A stretch of 64,000 bases of DNA from Pichia kudriavzevii (GCF_003054445.1 NC_042508.1:1612001-1676000); one strand, 5' to 3'. Positions 21,945 through 33,553 are shown, counted from the first letter of the stretch. Program-made: numbers and translations. The notes: generated by a model not told the origin, from the letters alone.

Positions 21945-22969
21945 ATGTCTATGCAAAACAAGGTATGTATCAGTTAAGGTGTCTACATGGCTTCGAAGAG
22001 AGCGGTTGCGTTTGTGAGTGGGTTCTAATGCAGGAAAGGAGGCGAATGTTTGTGTCAATGACAGATATTTCATATTATGCAATGGAATTGTCCATTGTAG
22101 AGCAGTGAATGTTGATTGTCAATGGCACCATTTATTCTTCCATCCTCCTCAGCTGTTTTTCTGTCATAGGAATGTCGATTGGGCAATTTCTAACATTTAG
22201 TTTCTCCTCCTGCTTTGAATTCGTATAGAATCTTTATGCGTTATTAGGTAATGACGTTTCTGGTGACGAAGGTGATTTCGTTGCTCCAGTTGAAATCGTT
22301 GCACCACTCAAGTCCACCAAGAAATCTGGCACTCCTCCAAAGGCCGACAAGTCCAAGGCTAAAGGTGGTAAGCCAAAGGCTTCTGCCAACGAAGCAGGTG
22401 TCAAGTTCACCAACAAGAACAGAGATGCTTCTGCTCCAAAGTCCACCCAGAGAAAGGGCGGTAAGGACAAGAAGTTCGACAGACACTCCAGAACCGGTAG
22501 AACCGACACCAAGAAGGCAGAACACCAAAGATTAGGTGACGAAGTTGAGGCGCAAATCGAGGGCGAAGAAGATGCTGAAGCTGAGATTGAAGAAGAAACC
22601 GGAGAAGCTAAGCCACAATTGAGATCTGCTGCAGACTTCTTTGCGGAATTGCAAGCTTCCAACCTGAACAAGAACTCCAAGGCCGCAGCTCCTTCTTCCT
22701 CTATCAATGAAGAGGATTTGCTTGTCAAGAGCCAAGAAGCTTACATTTCAGGTACCACTGAGAAGAAGGTCAGATCCAAGGCTAAGAAGGAAAAGGTCTT
22801 CCTCGATGTCAACGTCACTGTTACCGATGGTTTTGAAAGACCAGAGAGACCACAAAGATCCGACTTCCAAAAGGGTTCCAGAAAGCCAAAGGGTAAGAAG
22901 TTTGCCGGTAAGCCAAAGGATGCCTCAAAGAAAAACGTCCTTACTGAACAAAACTTCCCAGCTTTATAA
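21945..22969 (+). CDS. STM1: Stm1, ribosome-associated clamp/preservation factor (spliced)
   Basis: Spliced gene: exon 1 is 21945-21962 and exon 2 is 22229-22969, giving 252 residues. The join yields MSMQNK then NLYALLGNDV, which matches the Stm1 N-terminus. Known role: Stm1 (SERBP1 family) occupies the mRNA channel of 80S ribosomes, protects them in stationary phase, and acts in TORC1 signalling. Seen: the HSRTGRTDTKK motif at 22485-22517, shared with yeast Stm1, and a basic composition with an acidic middle. Without the intron the frame would lack an ATG before the conserved start. S. cerevisiae STM1 is, to my knowledge, intronless. Confidence 0.9.
21963..22228 (+). other. STM1 intron
   Basis: A 266-base intron in phase 0. 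It starts GTATGT, has a branch-like TTTCTAAC at 22187-22194, and ends TATAG at 22228. It follows only six codons. Confidence 0.85.
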
Positions 22970-23546
22970 ATGAGCTGTTGAGGTCTCTGGCTATGTACTG
23001 GACTGATTCTTTGTTGCCCTGTTGATCATCACCGGTCTGTTCTCTCGACAAATGATCAAGACTACCGTAATCAATAATACTCCACGTTTATAAAAACACC
23101 ATTACACTACACAACAACCCTCCCCATATATACTTGATGTACATATCTTATAATTAAAACATCTTACAGTAATAACCCCCCTAGATGTCTTGTCGTACCT
23201 TAAACCCTCTTGTTGCTATGTGGTGGCTGAAAACGGCAATGTGTGCTGGAATATGATGGAATTTGGTAGAACATTGTAAAGTTAATGCGACGGAATTTCC
23301 CTAACAATACCATGATGACCGTTTTATATAGGGCGGTTTTTTTTAATTTCCTGCGCTCCATTGTGCTTGGTGATTGAAATTTCAGTGGAGTTTGTGTTTG
23401 TATTGATTATCTACCCGTTGGAACACACCCACCTTTTCCTCCTACCCACAAAACCCCCCAATAAAATCACATTATTGTACTTCTCATACCAAGCGATATA
23501 ACCAACACACTCTATCTTAGAACCTCTCCCCATTCTTGCAGGTAGA
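22970..23546. promoter_or_regulatory. Spacer STM1 to STB3
   Basis: A 577-base spacer. A TATATAGGG-like element lies near 23324 with a poly-T run following, and a C-rich leader precedes the STB3 ATG. I see no gene. Confidence 0.5.
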
Positions 23547-25163
23547 ATGACGTCTCCATTCCAATACGAACACCCAAACGCTCACATGGGACACGCCAAT
23601 CATGCAGCAGTCCCACCCAAAACAGTCTATAACACTGCAAGTTTTACTTCCGGAACCGCCACAACTACAGGCAACTTAACCCCTAAGATCCATAATCTTA
23701 TTCATGCCGACAACAGTAACAGTCAGGCCGAACATTTCAACTCCTTTGTGCCATTATCAGGAAATTCTACAGTCACTCCGATGCCATCCACGATGGTGAA
23801 AAATAACTCATTTGAAACTATAAGTAAGTCTCCTAAAGAGGCCAAGAACTACACCTCGGGTGTTAAACATACCAAGAAGACTACGAAAAAGAAGCAGGCT
23901 AATAATGAAGAAAAGCACTTGATCTCCACCTCGTCTCCTGAAGGTATTGCAGCTGCTTCTGAAATCACCCCTAATAGGATCGCCTCAATCTTGATCAAAG
24001 AAGGTCCACTTCCTATCCGTCATTTAACTGCACACTTGATTGAACAGGTTCCTGCTTTTGGACACTTGTCTCTTTCCAAACAGAGAAGACTAATCATGGC
24101 TGCATTAGAATCCGGTGATTTAATCACTGGATGTGTATTTGAAAAAATCGGATGGGGTCAATGGGAGGCCAGATTGGTTAGCAAAGATCTAGTTAAAACG
24201 AGAATTGAAAATAGCACCCCTTCAACGACTATATCAAATATCAATTCCTCAAATACTTCAATCGATGCAGCAACAGATAATATAAAAGAAAAAATTGGTT
24301 CTTTATCTCCACCCCCATCTACTGGTGAGTTCGTTACAAATGATAAGAAGAAGCTAAGATCTGTGTCTGCATCCGTTGCCACTACAAGAAGAGAATCTAT
24401 CACTGCACATCTGAATGAATATTCGGCACTCCCTACCTCTCCAACGTTAGGACCATTAGGTCATTTTAGGAAGGACCTAGCCCACTATGGCGATATCGAC
24501 GAAGCAATAGAATCTTCTTCTTCAATGTCCGATGATGAAGAAATTGAAGAACATGCATTGAATAAAGTCTCCAACGGAACTTCGTTCAGTAGACATTCAC
24601 CTGATTATGATTATTCAAACACCCAAACATTGTATGGAGGTAAACAAAAAGGTCAGAACATTCGTTCACCATCTGTTCCATCCTCACGCCGCCCTTCATT
24701 TGCTGGTGTACTAAAACCAAGGAAGCCAAGAACTTCATTCAACCAACAAACTTTAGAAGCAGCTCTAGATGATGCACCCATGGAGAGAAGAGAATCAAGG
24801 GTTTCCTTTTCAAATTCTTCCAATTTATCACGTCAATCCTTTTTGAGAACAATAATACCACAACGTTCGAACAACCTTAGCTCCAATTCTTCACACGATA
24901 GAGATGATGAAAATGCTATAGTTGATGATGAATCCGAGTCACCAACCAATAGTAATGAGCCTAGAAGCGAGGGATCAAATTCAAATTATACAGATGAAGA
25001 AGATTGGAAATCCTTGGGGCCTTCTTTATTGAAAAGAAAAGGACAACATTCCAGTATATCCACTGTGTTTCCATCTGCTTTCGATCCAAATAATCCGAAA
25101 AATAACGGCAAAACAACAGAAGAGTTGGCTGCTATCGCTTTATTAGACCTTAAGTCTGTTTAA
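23547..25163 (+). CDS. STB3: Stb3, Sin3-binding RRPE factor
   Basis: A 538-residue protein with one recognisable domain, the Stb3 DNA-binding region at about residues 139-210 (ITPNRIASILIKEGPLPIRH ... FEKIGWGQWEARL). The rest is disordered and Ser-rich with possible phosphosites. Known role: Stb3 binds the ribosomal RNA processing element (AAAAATTTT) and, with the Sin3-Rpd3 deacetylase, represses ribosome biogenesis genes when TORC1 and Sch9 are off. The N-terminal segment carries a Lys-rich stretch (KHTKKTTKKKQ) that may be a nuclear signal. The start is the first ATG. Family assignment is firm; the length is similar to other Stb3 proteins. Confidence 0.92.
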   Translation: MTSPFQYEHPNAHMGHANHAAVPPKTVYNTASFTSGTATTTGNLTPKIHNLIHADNSNSQAEHFNSFVPLSGNSTVTPMPSTMVKNNSFETISKSPKEAKNYTSGVKHTKKTTKKKQANNEEKHLISTSSPEGIAAASEITPNRIASILIKEGPLPIRHLTAHLIEQVPAFGHLSLSKQRRLIMAALESGDLITGCVFEKIGWGQWEARLVSKDLVKTRIENSTPSTTISNINSSNTSIDAATDNIKEKIGSLSPPPSTGEFVTNDKKKLRSVSASVATTRRESITAHLNEYSALPTSPTLGPLGHFRKDLAHYGDIDEAIESSSSMSDDEEIEEHALNKVSNGTSFSRHSPDYDYSNTQTLYGGKQKGQNIRSPSVPSSRRPSFAGVLKPRKPRTSFNQQTLEAALDDAPMERRESRVSFSNSSNLSRQSFLRTIIPQRSNNLSSNSSHDRDDENAIVDDESESPTNSNEPRSEGSNSNYTDEEDWKSLGPSLLKRKGQHSSISTVFPSAFDPNNPKNNGKTTEELAAIALLDLKSV

Positions 25164-25474
25164 GGAATGCTAAATGTTAAGCAAAAACAGATCCCATTCA
25201 ATACACAATTGTACTTTTTAGTTTATTTTTCTTCTTTGATTCTCCATGTCTCGTGTTTCTTTTTCTTTTTCTCTTTGTAAACTATGTTTATTCCTTTTAT
25301 TATGTCTTTCACAATTCTGTTCTATACTGTTATGTTTAATATTACATATTCCTGTAATGTATGAAACATTTCTAAAAAAGAATAAACATAAAATCGCACA
25401 CATTAAAAAAACGTAGTTAAATCTAGTTATAAATTGATGATGTTATTCAGTGGATTATATTTATATAATAACTC
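25164..25474. other. Convergent spacer STB3 / FAS2
   Basis: 311 AT-rich bases between convergent genes, with a TTTCTTTTTCT pyrimidine tract near 25258-25276. It holds only 3' processing signals as far as I can see. Confidence 0.5.
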
Positions 25475-28400
25475 TCAGAATTCAGAAATTGCAACAGCAA
25501 CAGATTGGACATCATCGTGAGAAATTGAAACCTTAACGTTCTTGACACCACGCTTGTTTGCAGCTTGTAAGGCACTACCATGCAAAGTAACAGTTGGCGC
25601 ACCATTAGCAGCATGGACAATTTCAATATCTTTCAATGAAGCACCTGCACCCTTTGATTCGACTTCCAAAGATTTGAAAACTGCTTCCTTTGCAGACCAC
25701 GCACCAGCAAATGATGATCTTGGGTTAGCGGAACCAGAACAGTACTTGATTTCTTCTTCAGTGAAGTTTCTTTCGATGAAGGTTTCATTGTTGATGTTAA
25801 TCTCGGCAATTAACTCAACGTCAACACCAACACCCTTTGAACCAATCTGTTCCTTGGTCAAATTAGAGAGAACTGAAGCTGTTTTATCAGCAACCGGTGA
25901 GATGTATTTACCGTTTTCCTGCAATTCATTATCGTTGAAAACTAGCTCATCCTTTTTATTTGGAGAAACTCTTGCTAATGGATCTAAGTAAACGGATTCT
26001 TGTTGATCGTCATTGTATGGAGCGTGGTCCTTAGCAACGAAGATAGAGTTGTTCAACATACCATTGTGAATGTACGCGTATGACTTCTTTTGTCTGGATG
26101 AGACCTTAGCAGTGTAACTTTCATATTCTTCCTTCGAAAGAGCTGCGTACAAGTAATCTGGGTGAATAACAATTGCTTGTGCACCCTTTTGACCGAAACC
26201 GAAAGAGGTGACAGAAACGGCCTTGATACCATCAGTAGTGATAGTTCTGGATGGGAATAAAACATACTTGTAATCCTCCAAAACCTTATCAATATTGTCC
26301 GCATTCCTATTACCTGGAACAATACCAGTGTTTAAGATTTGAATAGCACCATTCAACATCCATGCACCTGCAGCACCCTTTGGATGACCAGTTAAGAACT
26401 TTTGGAAAACACCATAGACAGTATTACCCTCAGTTCTACCCAAGTGTTGCATCATCTTATCAACAGTTGCAGTTTCATTTTTGTCGTTAGCCTTGGTGGA
26501 TGTACCATGGAAAGAGCACACGTCCAGATCATCAATGGTTAAATTGTATGTTGCCAAAGCACCTCTAATTGGAGCAATTCTTGGATCGTTCTTCCAGAAT
26601 TCATTACCAAGTTGTCTCTGAGCATCCTTCACCTGCTTGATTGCATCTCTTTCGATTTCTTCAGTTCTTTCTCTCAAGAATTCAGATTTGTTGAAAGAGG
26701 CGTCGGACTCAGCCAACTGTGCAGCTTCTTCTTGAATGTAATCTAACTCACCTTCAGCCCAGTTTTTAATTTGAGCAATTCTGTTCTTCAGTTGCCTAGA
26801 TCTGTATTTGATATCCATCTTAGCAGATTTATACTTCAAGTCACCTTGGTATTCTCTTGCGGTAGTTAAGATACCCTTACCTGGAGCTGGAACAGATCTA
26901 CCAATTTTATCACTTGCGGTGGAACTCATCGCAACAATAGCATAAATTGGAACACCCATTTGTAAAGCTAAGGAAGCAGTCATCAAAACTTGAATACCAG
27001 AACCCTGAGCTTCCATGAAACCATTTCTAGTTGTTGTTGCTGGTCTACACATTTCATCAGGTGTTCTACCATGAGCAAATTCTTCAACTGCATTAGAAGT
27101 AGCATTCATGTTTGCGAATTCATAAGAACCTTCTTCTTGGAAGTCATCATAACCACCAACTAAGACAATCTTAGCCTTACCTGACAAAATAGTTTCGACA
27201 CCAACATCAACAGATTCCAATGCAGTAGCGCAAGCACCCACAGGTGTCTTGATTGGACCAGATGATGAAAGCAACAGCATATTAACCCAAGCAGACATGG
27301 TGTTAATGAAAGATTCTTGGAGAATATCGTTTTGAACAGGAATTTCCTTATATCTATCTCTGAACATACCCTTCAATGCAGAGACACCACCCATACCAGA
27401 ACCAGAACAGTTACCAACTTCAGAGACATGGACATATTTGTAGAACTCGTAAGGATCAGTAATACCAGCAGATAGCAATGCCTCGACGGTCGCAACTAAG
27501 ACATACAAAGTGATAGGATCAACTTGGTCAATAATATCATCTGAGATACCATAGTGTTTTGCATTCCAACCGGTTGGGATTTGTCCGGCAACTAGTCTAT
27601 CAAATCTTAATGCCTTCGGAACATACAGTGTAGCACCCTTTAAGATCTTAACAGAATATTCTTCGCCAGACTCGTCTGGGAAGACTTCAACCTTTTCACC
27701 ATGTTGTAATTGGTACTGCATTGCTGTAGGCTTGTCAGTAATAAATGGTTCTAGGTCGTGCTGAATAACAACTTCTTGAATTAATTGTTTTTTGTTTGGA
27801 TCATAACCATGGAACAACTCAGGTTCAACCAATCTGATACCAGAATGTGCAAGGATTTCTGCTTCATACTTCTTCTTAACATCAACATCATCAACTGGTA
27901 CATTGGTCTTTGCGTCAACCCAACCAGTATATTGCTTACCCTTAATGTTACCATTGAAATATTTAATGAAACCCATAATCCATGCCATCTCAATACAACC
28001 CTCGAGAGAAAATTCGCCAAAAGCTTCCATCTCCCATCTAGTTCTAGAATTACCCCAAGGACCAACTTCGGAAAAACCGGTGACAACAATAACCCTTTCA
28101 AGGTCTAACATGCCTTCGAGTTCAGGAGCCTTGGCCTTGATTTCTTCGTATGGACTAGTTTCAGGGAAGTCAAATGTTAAGTTAGCCTTTGGTTTAACTT
28201 CTGCCTTATTAAATGGAGCATCGGCATTTTCACCATTAACAATTTTATGTTCGATGGCAGTTTCAATAGAAACAGCTCTTCTAACTTCAGACGTGTTGTT
28301 AATCTCGGATCTCAACTGGTTTGTGTACTCTCTTAGGTTTTCAATAAATTGTAAACCACCATTCAAGTCGGCCATAACTGGACCTTCTTCGCACATTCTA

Positions 28401-31400
28401 ACAACTTCAGGGGTCATTAAACCTAAGATGTTGAATGCCATTTCCTTTTGGGAGAAAGTTCTCACACCCAATTTCTCAATACCTTCTGCAATCATATTGT
28501 TACCGGACATTAAACCGGTACCTCTGGTCCAACCAATGACTGCACCACAAATAGTTAAAAATGTGGACCAAGACTCTGAGTGCCATCTGTTGAATAAGGT
28601 CTCTAAGGCAAGCTTGGATTCAGAGTACAAACCGTCAGAACCAAAAGTACCGTGGTTTGGTGACAATGGCAAGATAACTTCTGCTGGTCTGGTGGTGATG
28701 TTTCTTGCCCTCTTGTTAGATGCAACTTCACCTAATAATCTCAGCAAGTTAGTTAGCATGATTCTATGTGCTAATTCGGACTTAGAGCCAATATTTTCAA
28801 CTTCGATACCAGCTTCTGGAATAGCAGCAAATGGAATAACAAAATCTAAATCCCATCCTAAACCACCCTGCTTAACATCGTCATAAATGTACTTGACTAA
28901 CGCAACAACATCTTGCTTGGAACCTTGGTTGAATGGAACAACAACCAACGCTGAACCAGATGCACCAAATCTAGAATATAAAGATTGGTAGTATTCAGTA
29001 ACCTTCTTTGAGTATCTAGAGGTAGTAACAATGACCTTAGCACCACCTGACAGTAAACCCTTCAAGACTTCTGCACCAATAGAGCCTGCACCTGCACCAG
29101 TGACTAAGGCAATCTTACCTTTGTAACTGATACCATTGACTGCACCTTTTTCTAAGCCATCCAAAAACAAAGCAGACTTGGTCTTATCGTAAACCCAAGA
29201 ATCTAACTTAGTCTTGGACTTGATGTGTAAGAAGGGAATAGTTTCTGGTGGAATAGTGGAAGAAACTGGCTTTTTAATTTCAGAGAAGTCTTTCAATGAT
29301 GCGATTTCATCGGTTTCATCATCGGTAGATTCGTTGTCTAAAACAGCAGAAACAGACTTTGAGACTTCAATTTCGTTGGATTTCTCGACGAACTCGATCA
29401 ATTGTTTGTATAAGCTTTCAATTTGCAATTGATTTTCAGCAGATGCTTGTCTGGACAAAGCCTTGTAAACCTTAGCTAAGTCTTCCTCGATAGTTGGTTT
29501 GACTTCTTTAGTCATCTCGCCACCCTTCGCCATATCGTGGACATACTCTTCGAACTTTCTACAAGAATCTCTAGAAACTTCTTCGTAATTGATGTTACCC
29601 TTAGCATCGACAGTGGTTTTTGGACCGGTTGGGTATGAAACATCCTTGAAAACAGGTGATTGGTTCTTAGAAAGCATCTCTTTACAGTTATCAATCAACT
29701 GTTGACCCAACTTCTTCGCAAGTTCGTAAGTTTCACCTTTATAAGTTGGAGTGTGGTCGATATGATACTGCATAAATTCAATCAAAGTTGGGTTTGCTCT
29801 ATTCATAATTTGAATACATTGGGTCACAGTTTCTCTATCAATTGATTTCAACTTACCAAAAATAATATCGAAGTACATGGATAGAGAGTCCTGTCTAGCC
29901 CAGTTCCAGTATGAATCGTATTGTCTAGCCTTCAATGGAGAGAAAACTGGTTTGATACCTGAGGCATAGAATTCCCCGTGTTCTTCAGCCCATAAATCTA
30001 ACTCAGCTTGTAAAACCTTAGATGCTTCCTTTTCCTTAATCAAAGATCTGTCACCCTTGGTCAAATCCAACTTGAGGTATCTTGCTAGAGTTTCTAATTG
30101 TTGACGAGCTAGGTCCTTGGTTTCTTTGGTAATTGCATCTAAAGCTGCAGTATCCATGACTGCTCCACCAGCACCTGCACTTGCACCGCCTGCACCGCCT
30201 GCAGAAAGAGAAACACCTTCAGCTGCAGCGTATTTTTGAGCGACAGTGTCAAAGAAACTCTTTGCTTCTGCTTCAGAACCTAATCTAGCAGCTGGTTCGT
30301 TTGTTAAAGCATATAATAAGACTGCATCTTGTCTACCTTGTTGCAACCCCCATCTGGATTGTAGGTACTTTCTAGCAGCACCAACAGAGAATCCACCTGG
30401 CATCTTGGAGGACATCAACTTGGCAATCAAAGTAGATGATTGCTTACCTAGAGTACCGTTAAATGAATCTTGGAATTGATCTGCCAATTCTTGCAATGGA
30501 GTGTCTTCTGGCTTTTCTGGTGTGGAACCAAATTCCTTACCCAAATCACCCAAAATTTCGTTTTGAACAGTAGACTTACCTCCAACTAAATCCTTGATTG
30601 GTTTTGACATTGGAACATCAGACAATGGTTTTTTTAACTTGTGCGCAACTAAAGTGTGTAAAACTAAGGCAGCTGGAACAGGAGCATCTGGAACATCTGC
30701 AACTGGGCCTGCGCCTGCTGCAACTGCAACAGCACCAACTGCAACAGCACCGCCGGCTGGAGCGCCCGATGAAAGAGAAACACCTTCTGCTGCAGCATAC
30801 TTTTGGGCTGCAGCATCAAAGAAAGCTTTAGCTTCTGGTTCAGAACCTAATCTGGCAGCTGGTTCGTTCGTTAGAGCATATAATAAGACTGCATCTTGTC
30901 TGCCGTGTTCTAGGCCCCATCTGGATTGTAGGTATTTTCTAGCAGCACCAACAGAGAATCCACCTGGCATCTTGGAGGACATCAACTTGGCAATAAGAGA
31001 TGAGGTTTGAGAACCTAAGGTACCATTGAAAGAACCTTGGAATTGATCTGCCAATTCTTGCAATGGAGTGTCTTCAGGCTTTTCTGGAGTAGCACCAAAT
31101 TCCTTACCCAAATCACCCAAAATTTCATTTTGAACAGTAGACTTACCACCAACTAAGTCCTTGATGGTCTTAGTCATTGGAATATCCTCCAATGGTTTCT
31201 TTAACTTGTGAGCAACCAGAGTACGCAAAACCAAGGCAGCTGGGACAGGAGCATCTGCAACACCTGCAACTGGGCCTGCTGGCGCTGGCGCTGCTGCAAC
31301 AGGCGCTGGAGCTGCTGCAACCGGTGCTGGTGCAGAAGAAGATGCAGCTGGAGCTGGCTCTGAAGATTCTTCTTCCAAGTCAGCAGGATCTGCAGTGTAG

Positions 31401-31798
31401 TAGATTTCCTTTTGGTCCTTGGAGTAACATAAAACTTGTCTTTGAAGAGACAATGCTGCATCGTATGACTCGTACTTGTTCTTGATGGTTCTAGTGGCCA
31501 TACCTGCCAATGTAGGAGATGGGCCGATTTCAACCACCCTTTCGGTGTTGTAGTCTCTTAGGAAAACATCTTGAGTTTCAATCCTGTATTTATCAATAGG
31601 TTTTCAAGGTAGAAAAAACAAAGGTTAGTATATGATCCAATCATAGGTCTTATTTAATATGGGTTAGCTCTTGATAGAAGATGAACAGGGAAAAGTTTTT
31701 TTTTCAAGTACATACCATCTAACTGGGGATGCAAATTGATAAGCTAAAAGCTCTGTTAAAAGAATGTGAGAAAGTTCTTGTTGGACTTCTGCTCTCAT
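25475..31798 (-). CDS. FAS2: Fatty acid synthase alpha subunit with tandem ACP domains (spliced)
   Basis: Spliced on the minus strand: exon 1 is 31716-31798 and exon 2 is 25475-31583, giving 2063 residues (S. cerevisiae has 1887). The join rebuilds the conserved SPVRWIETQDVF. Known role: the alpha subunit of the cytosolic alpha6-beta6 type I synthase. Domains seen: two ACP modules (about 138-300 and 327-488) with phosphopantetheine serines 176 and 365 in [11 protein letters not shown], ketoreductase with [12 protein letters not shown] near 855, ketosynthase with active Cys1479 in [10 protein letters not shown], and C-terminal phosphopantetheine transferase (GVGVDVE from about 1945). Ala/Pro/Gly-rich linkers flank each ACP. 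The second ACP is unusual for an ascomycete alpha subunit. No other break or missing catalytic residue was seen. Confidence 0.97.
30203..31255 (-). repeat. In-frame tandem duplication of the FAS2 ACP module
   Basis: Copy 1 starts at 31255 ([10 protein letters not shown]) and copy 2 at 30688 with the same residues, a period of 189 codons (567 bases). Copy 2 ends near 30203 at GVSLSAGG. The unit spans the canonical ACP helices, the fungal structural subdomain ([20 protein letters not shown]) and an Ala/Gly/Val linker. The copies are nearly identical over most of the domain and diverge mainly in linkers and scattered positions. Confidence 0.95.
31584..31715 (-). other. FAS2 intron
   Basis: A 132-base phase-2 intron that splits a Trp codon (TG|G). 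Read on the minus strand it starts GTATGT, contains TACTAAC, and ends ATACAG. Confidence 0.93.
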
Positions 31799-32362
31799 TT
31801 TGATTTGGTTAGATTAGCTTGCTAAAATAAAAAGGAAAGGAGAGGGGAGAAGGGAAGTATTAACAAAAATAATATTAAGCTGGACCTCCCATTGACCAAA
31901 AAGATGAAATATTCAACTATAAATACAAAGCTCAACAGACACGTTGCTGGAGCGTAAAAAAAACATGTTTTGTTGAGAGCCCAAGCCGCCAAAATTTAGA
32001 GAATGTTGGGCACGTACAGAAATGGCAATTTTGCGGTGGGGGGGAGCAAGACGGCGGCGGGGGGAGCGGTAATTTGATTTTTATTTTTTTTTTCTTCCTT
32101 TACTAATCTTCTAATGGATAGCATACTTGTATAAAAATTTAGTGAGAAGAACCAGTGTTGAAAAAGGGTATATACAGAGACTAAGTTTGGTTATTTACAG
32201 ACGATAGGAGTCGAGATGATGCATTCCTTCCTCCTAATTAGTATGAAGGGCTATTGTAAATATACTGTAGATTGTTCCGAATCCTAAAAAGGAGCCAAAT
32301 CCAAAATGAAATAAAAGTGAAATACCAGAGACCAGGAAATGAATTTAGCATCTGAGAGGCAA
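31799..32362. promoter_or_regulatory. FAS2 promoter and FTR1 3' region
   Basis: A 564-base spacer. G-rich runs (7 G at 32038-32044 and 6 G at 32059-32064) are followed by a poly-T tract, all upstream of FAS2 when read on the minus strand. No ORF of note. I could not find a clear inositol/choline element (CATGTGAAAT). Confidence 0.5.
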
Positions 32363-33553
32363 CTATTCACGGATTACAATAGGGACTGTGGACTCTTTAA
32401 TAGTGGCCTCCTTTGAGCTCCCCTCTTGAAGTACTGGTTCTGCTTCCAAATGTTCAGAATCCTCCGAGACTCTCTTGTTTAATTGAGCTTGCGCTTGGTG
32501 GAACAAGCGTGCCTCTTCTTCGTGGGATAGTTCATTCTTCTTTTTATTTTTGATGTGATACATTGGATTGAGTTGCCTCAAGGTCAAGTTCTTGAAGAAG
32601 GGCAAATGGCCATTTCTCTCCTCATACATCATCAAGACCAAGGTGATAATCATAGCAAGCCAATAAAGATTATAGGAGAGGATCGAGCCATAAGTGGCCG
32701 AGTTTTGCCAGCCCAATAAGGAGTTAAAAACGTCCCATCCCGAATCTTTTAATGGGTTACAACAGTTAACATGCCATACCGATTTGGAAATATCATAAGT
32801 GCCTGGACCAGAGCCATTTTCTGCAGCGTCACCACCAGTTTTCCTATTGTACATGTAGTTTTCGAAAAACCAAACCCCCCTTGAGAATAACCCTGCTGAA
32901 ATTAAATAAAGAATTGCCGTTGAAATACAGAGGAAAATCTGTAGGGAGATTGTTGAACCACCGAAATACATAAAACCCCCCACTAAAGCACCAGCAATCA
33001 ATCCACAAACCACGGGAAGGGGGAAAGATTTAGCAGGGGAGCCAATACCGACACCACCAACAAAGACTACGGCTTCAAGACCTTCTCTCAAAGTAGTGAT
33101 GAATGGCAAAATAAACATGGAATATTTCTTCAAGATATAACCACATTTCAGTCTATCCTTTTTATCAGCAGGAGGGGTCACCAAAGCTCTAGCGATTTTC
33201 ACCCTCCATTTGGCTTGCATTTTATTGATTCTTAACATTGCAACTCCCATACCTGTAATCAAGATGGTTGCAATAATACACATGATACCTTCATAGAGAT
33301 CTTCTGATCTTGACCAAATGTCATTCTTCAATGAATAGTAAGCACCAATAAATGCACAACCAATAGCAAGACAAATGAAAATACCGGAAAAGGCGCCAAT
33401 CCAAATTTGACGAACGAGTTTCTTGGTAACTTCTGGAGACTTGTTACCAATGGATTGTTTAACAAAAGCCAAAAGGACAGAAACAACAATAACAGCCTCA
33501 AGTGCCTCTCTAAACACCACAAAGAAGATTTGGACGTTAAAGATATCGTTCAT
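32363..33553 (-). CDS. FTR1: Ftr1, high-affinity iron permease
   Basis: A 396-residue polytopic membrane protein with about seven hydrophobic segments. Seen: the two iron-binding motifs of the family, REALEA in the first membrane segment and REGLEA (TLREGLEAVVFVGG) in the fourth, and a hydrophilic C-terminal tail rich in Glu. Known role: Ftr1 works with the multicopper oxidase Fet3 in the plasma membrane to import ferric iron. I chose the ATG at 33553 (MNDIFNVQIFFVVFREALEA); upstream in-frame codons have no ATG. No FET3 gene lies next to it in this window. Regulation by iron is expected for the family, but I did not identify a decisive site. Confidence 0.95.
   Translation of the reverse strand: MNDIFNVQIFFVVFREALEAVIVVSVLLAFVKQSIGNKSPEVTKKLVRQIWIGAFSGIFICLAIGCAFIGAYYSLKNDIWSRSEDLYEGIMCIIATILITGMGVAMLRINKMQAKWRVKIARALVTPPADKKDRLKCGYILKKYSMFILPFITTLREGLEAVVFVGGVGIGSPAKSFPLPVVCGLIAGALVGGFMYFGGSTISLQIFLCISTAILYLISAGLFSRGVWFFENYMYNRKTGGDAAENGSGPGTYDISKSVWHVNCCNPLKDSGWDVFNSLLGWQNSATYGSILSYNLYWLAMIITLVLMMYEERNGHLPFFKNLTLRQLNPMYHIKNKKKNELSHEEEARLFHQAQAQLNKRVSEDSEHLEAEPVLQEGSSKEATIKESTVPIVIRE

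Noticed and set aside
21678-22082. 134-codon ORF on the minus strand between SEC7 and STM1
   Set aside because: It overlaps the STM1 first exon and intron antisense, has no ATG-supported family match, and its codon use is unlike its neighbours.
27903-28886. 327-codon ORF antisense to FAS2
   Set aside because: It follows from biased codons of the highly expressed FAS2 frame; no domain and no independent signals.
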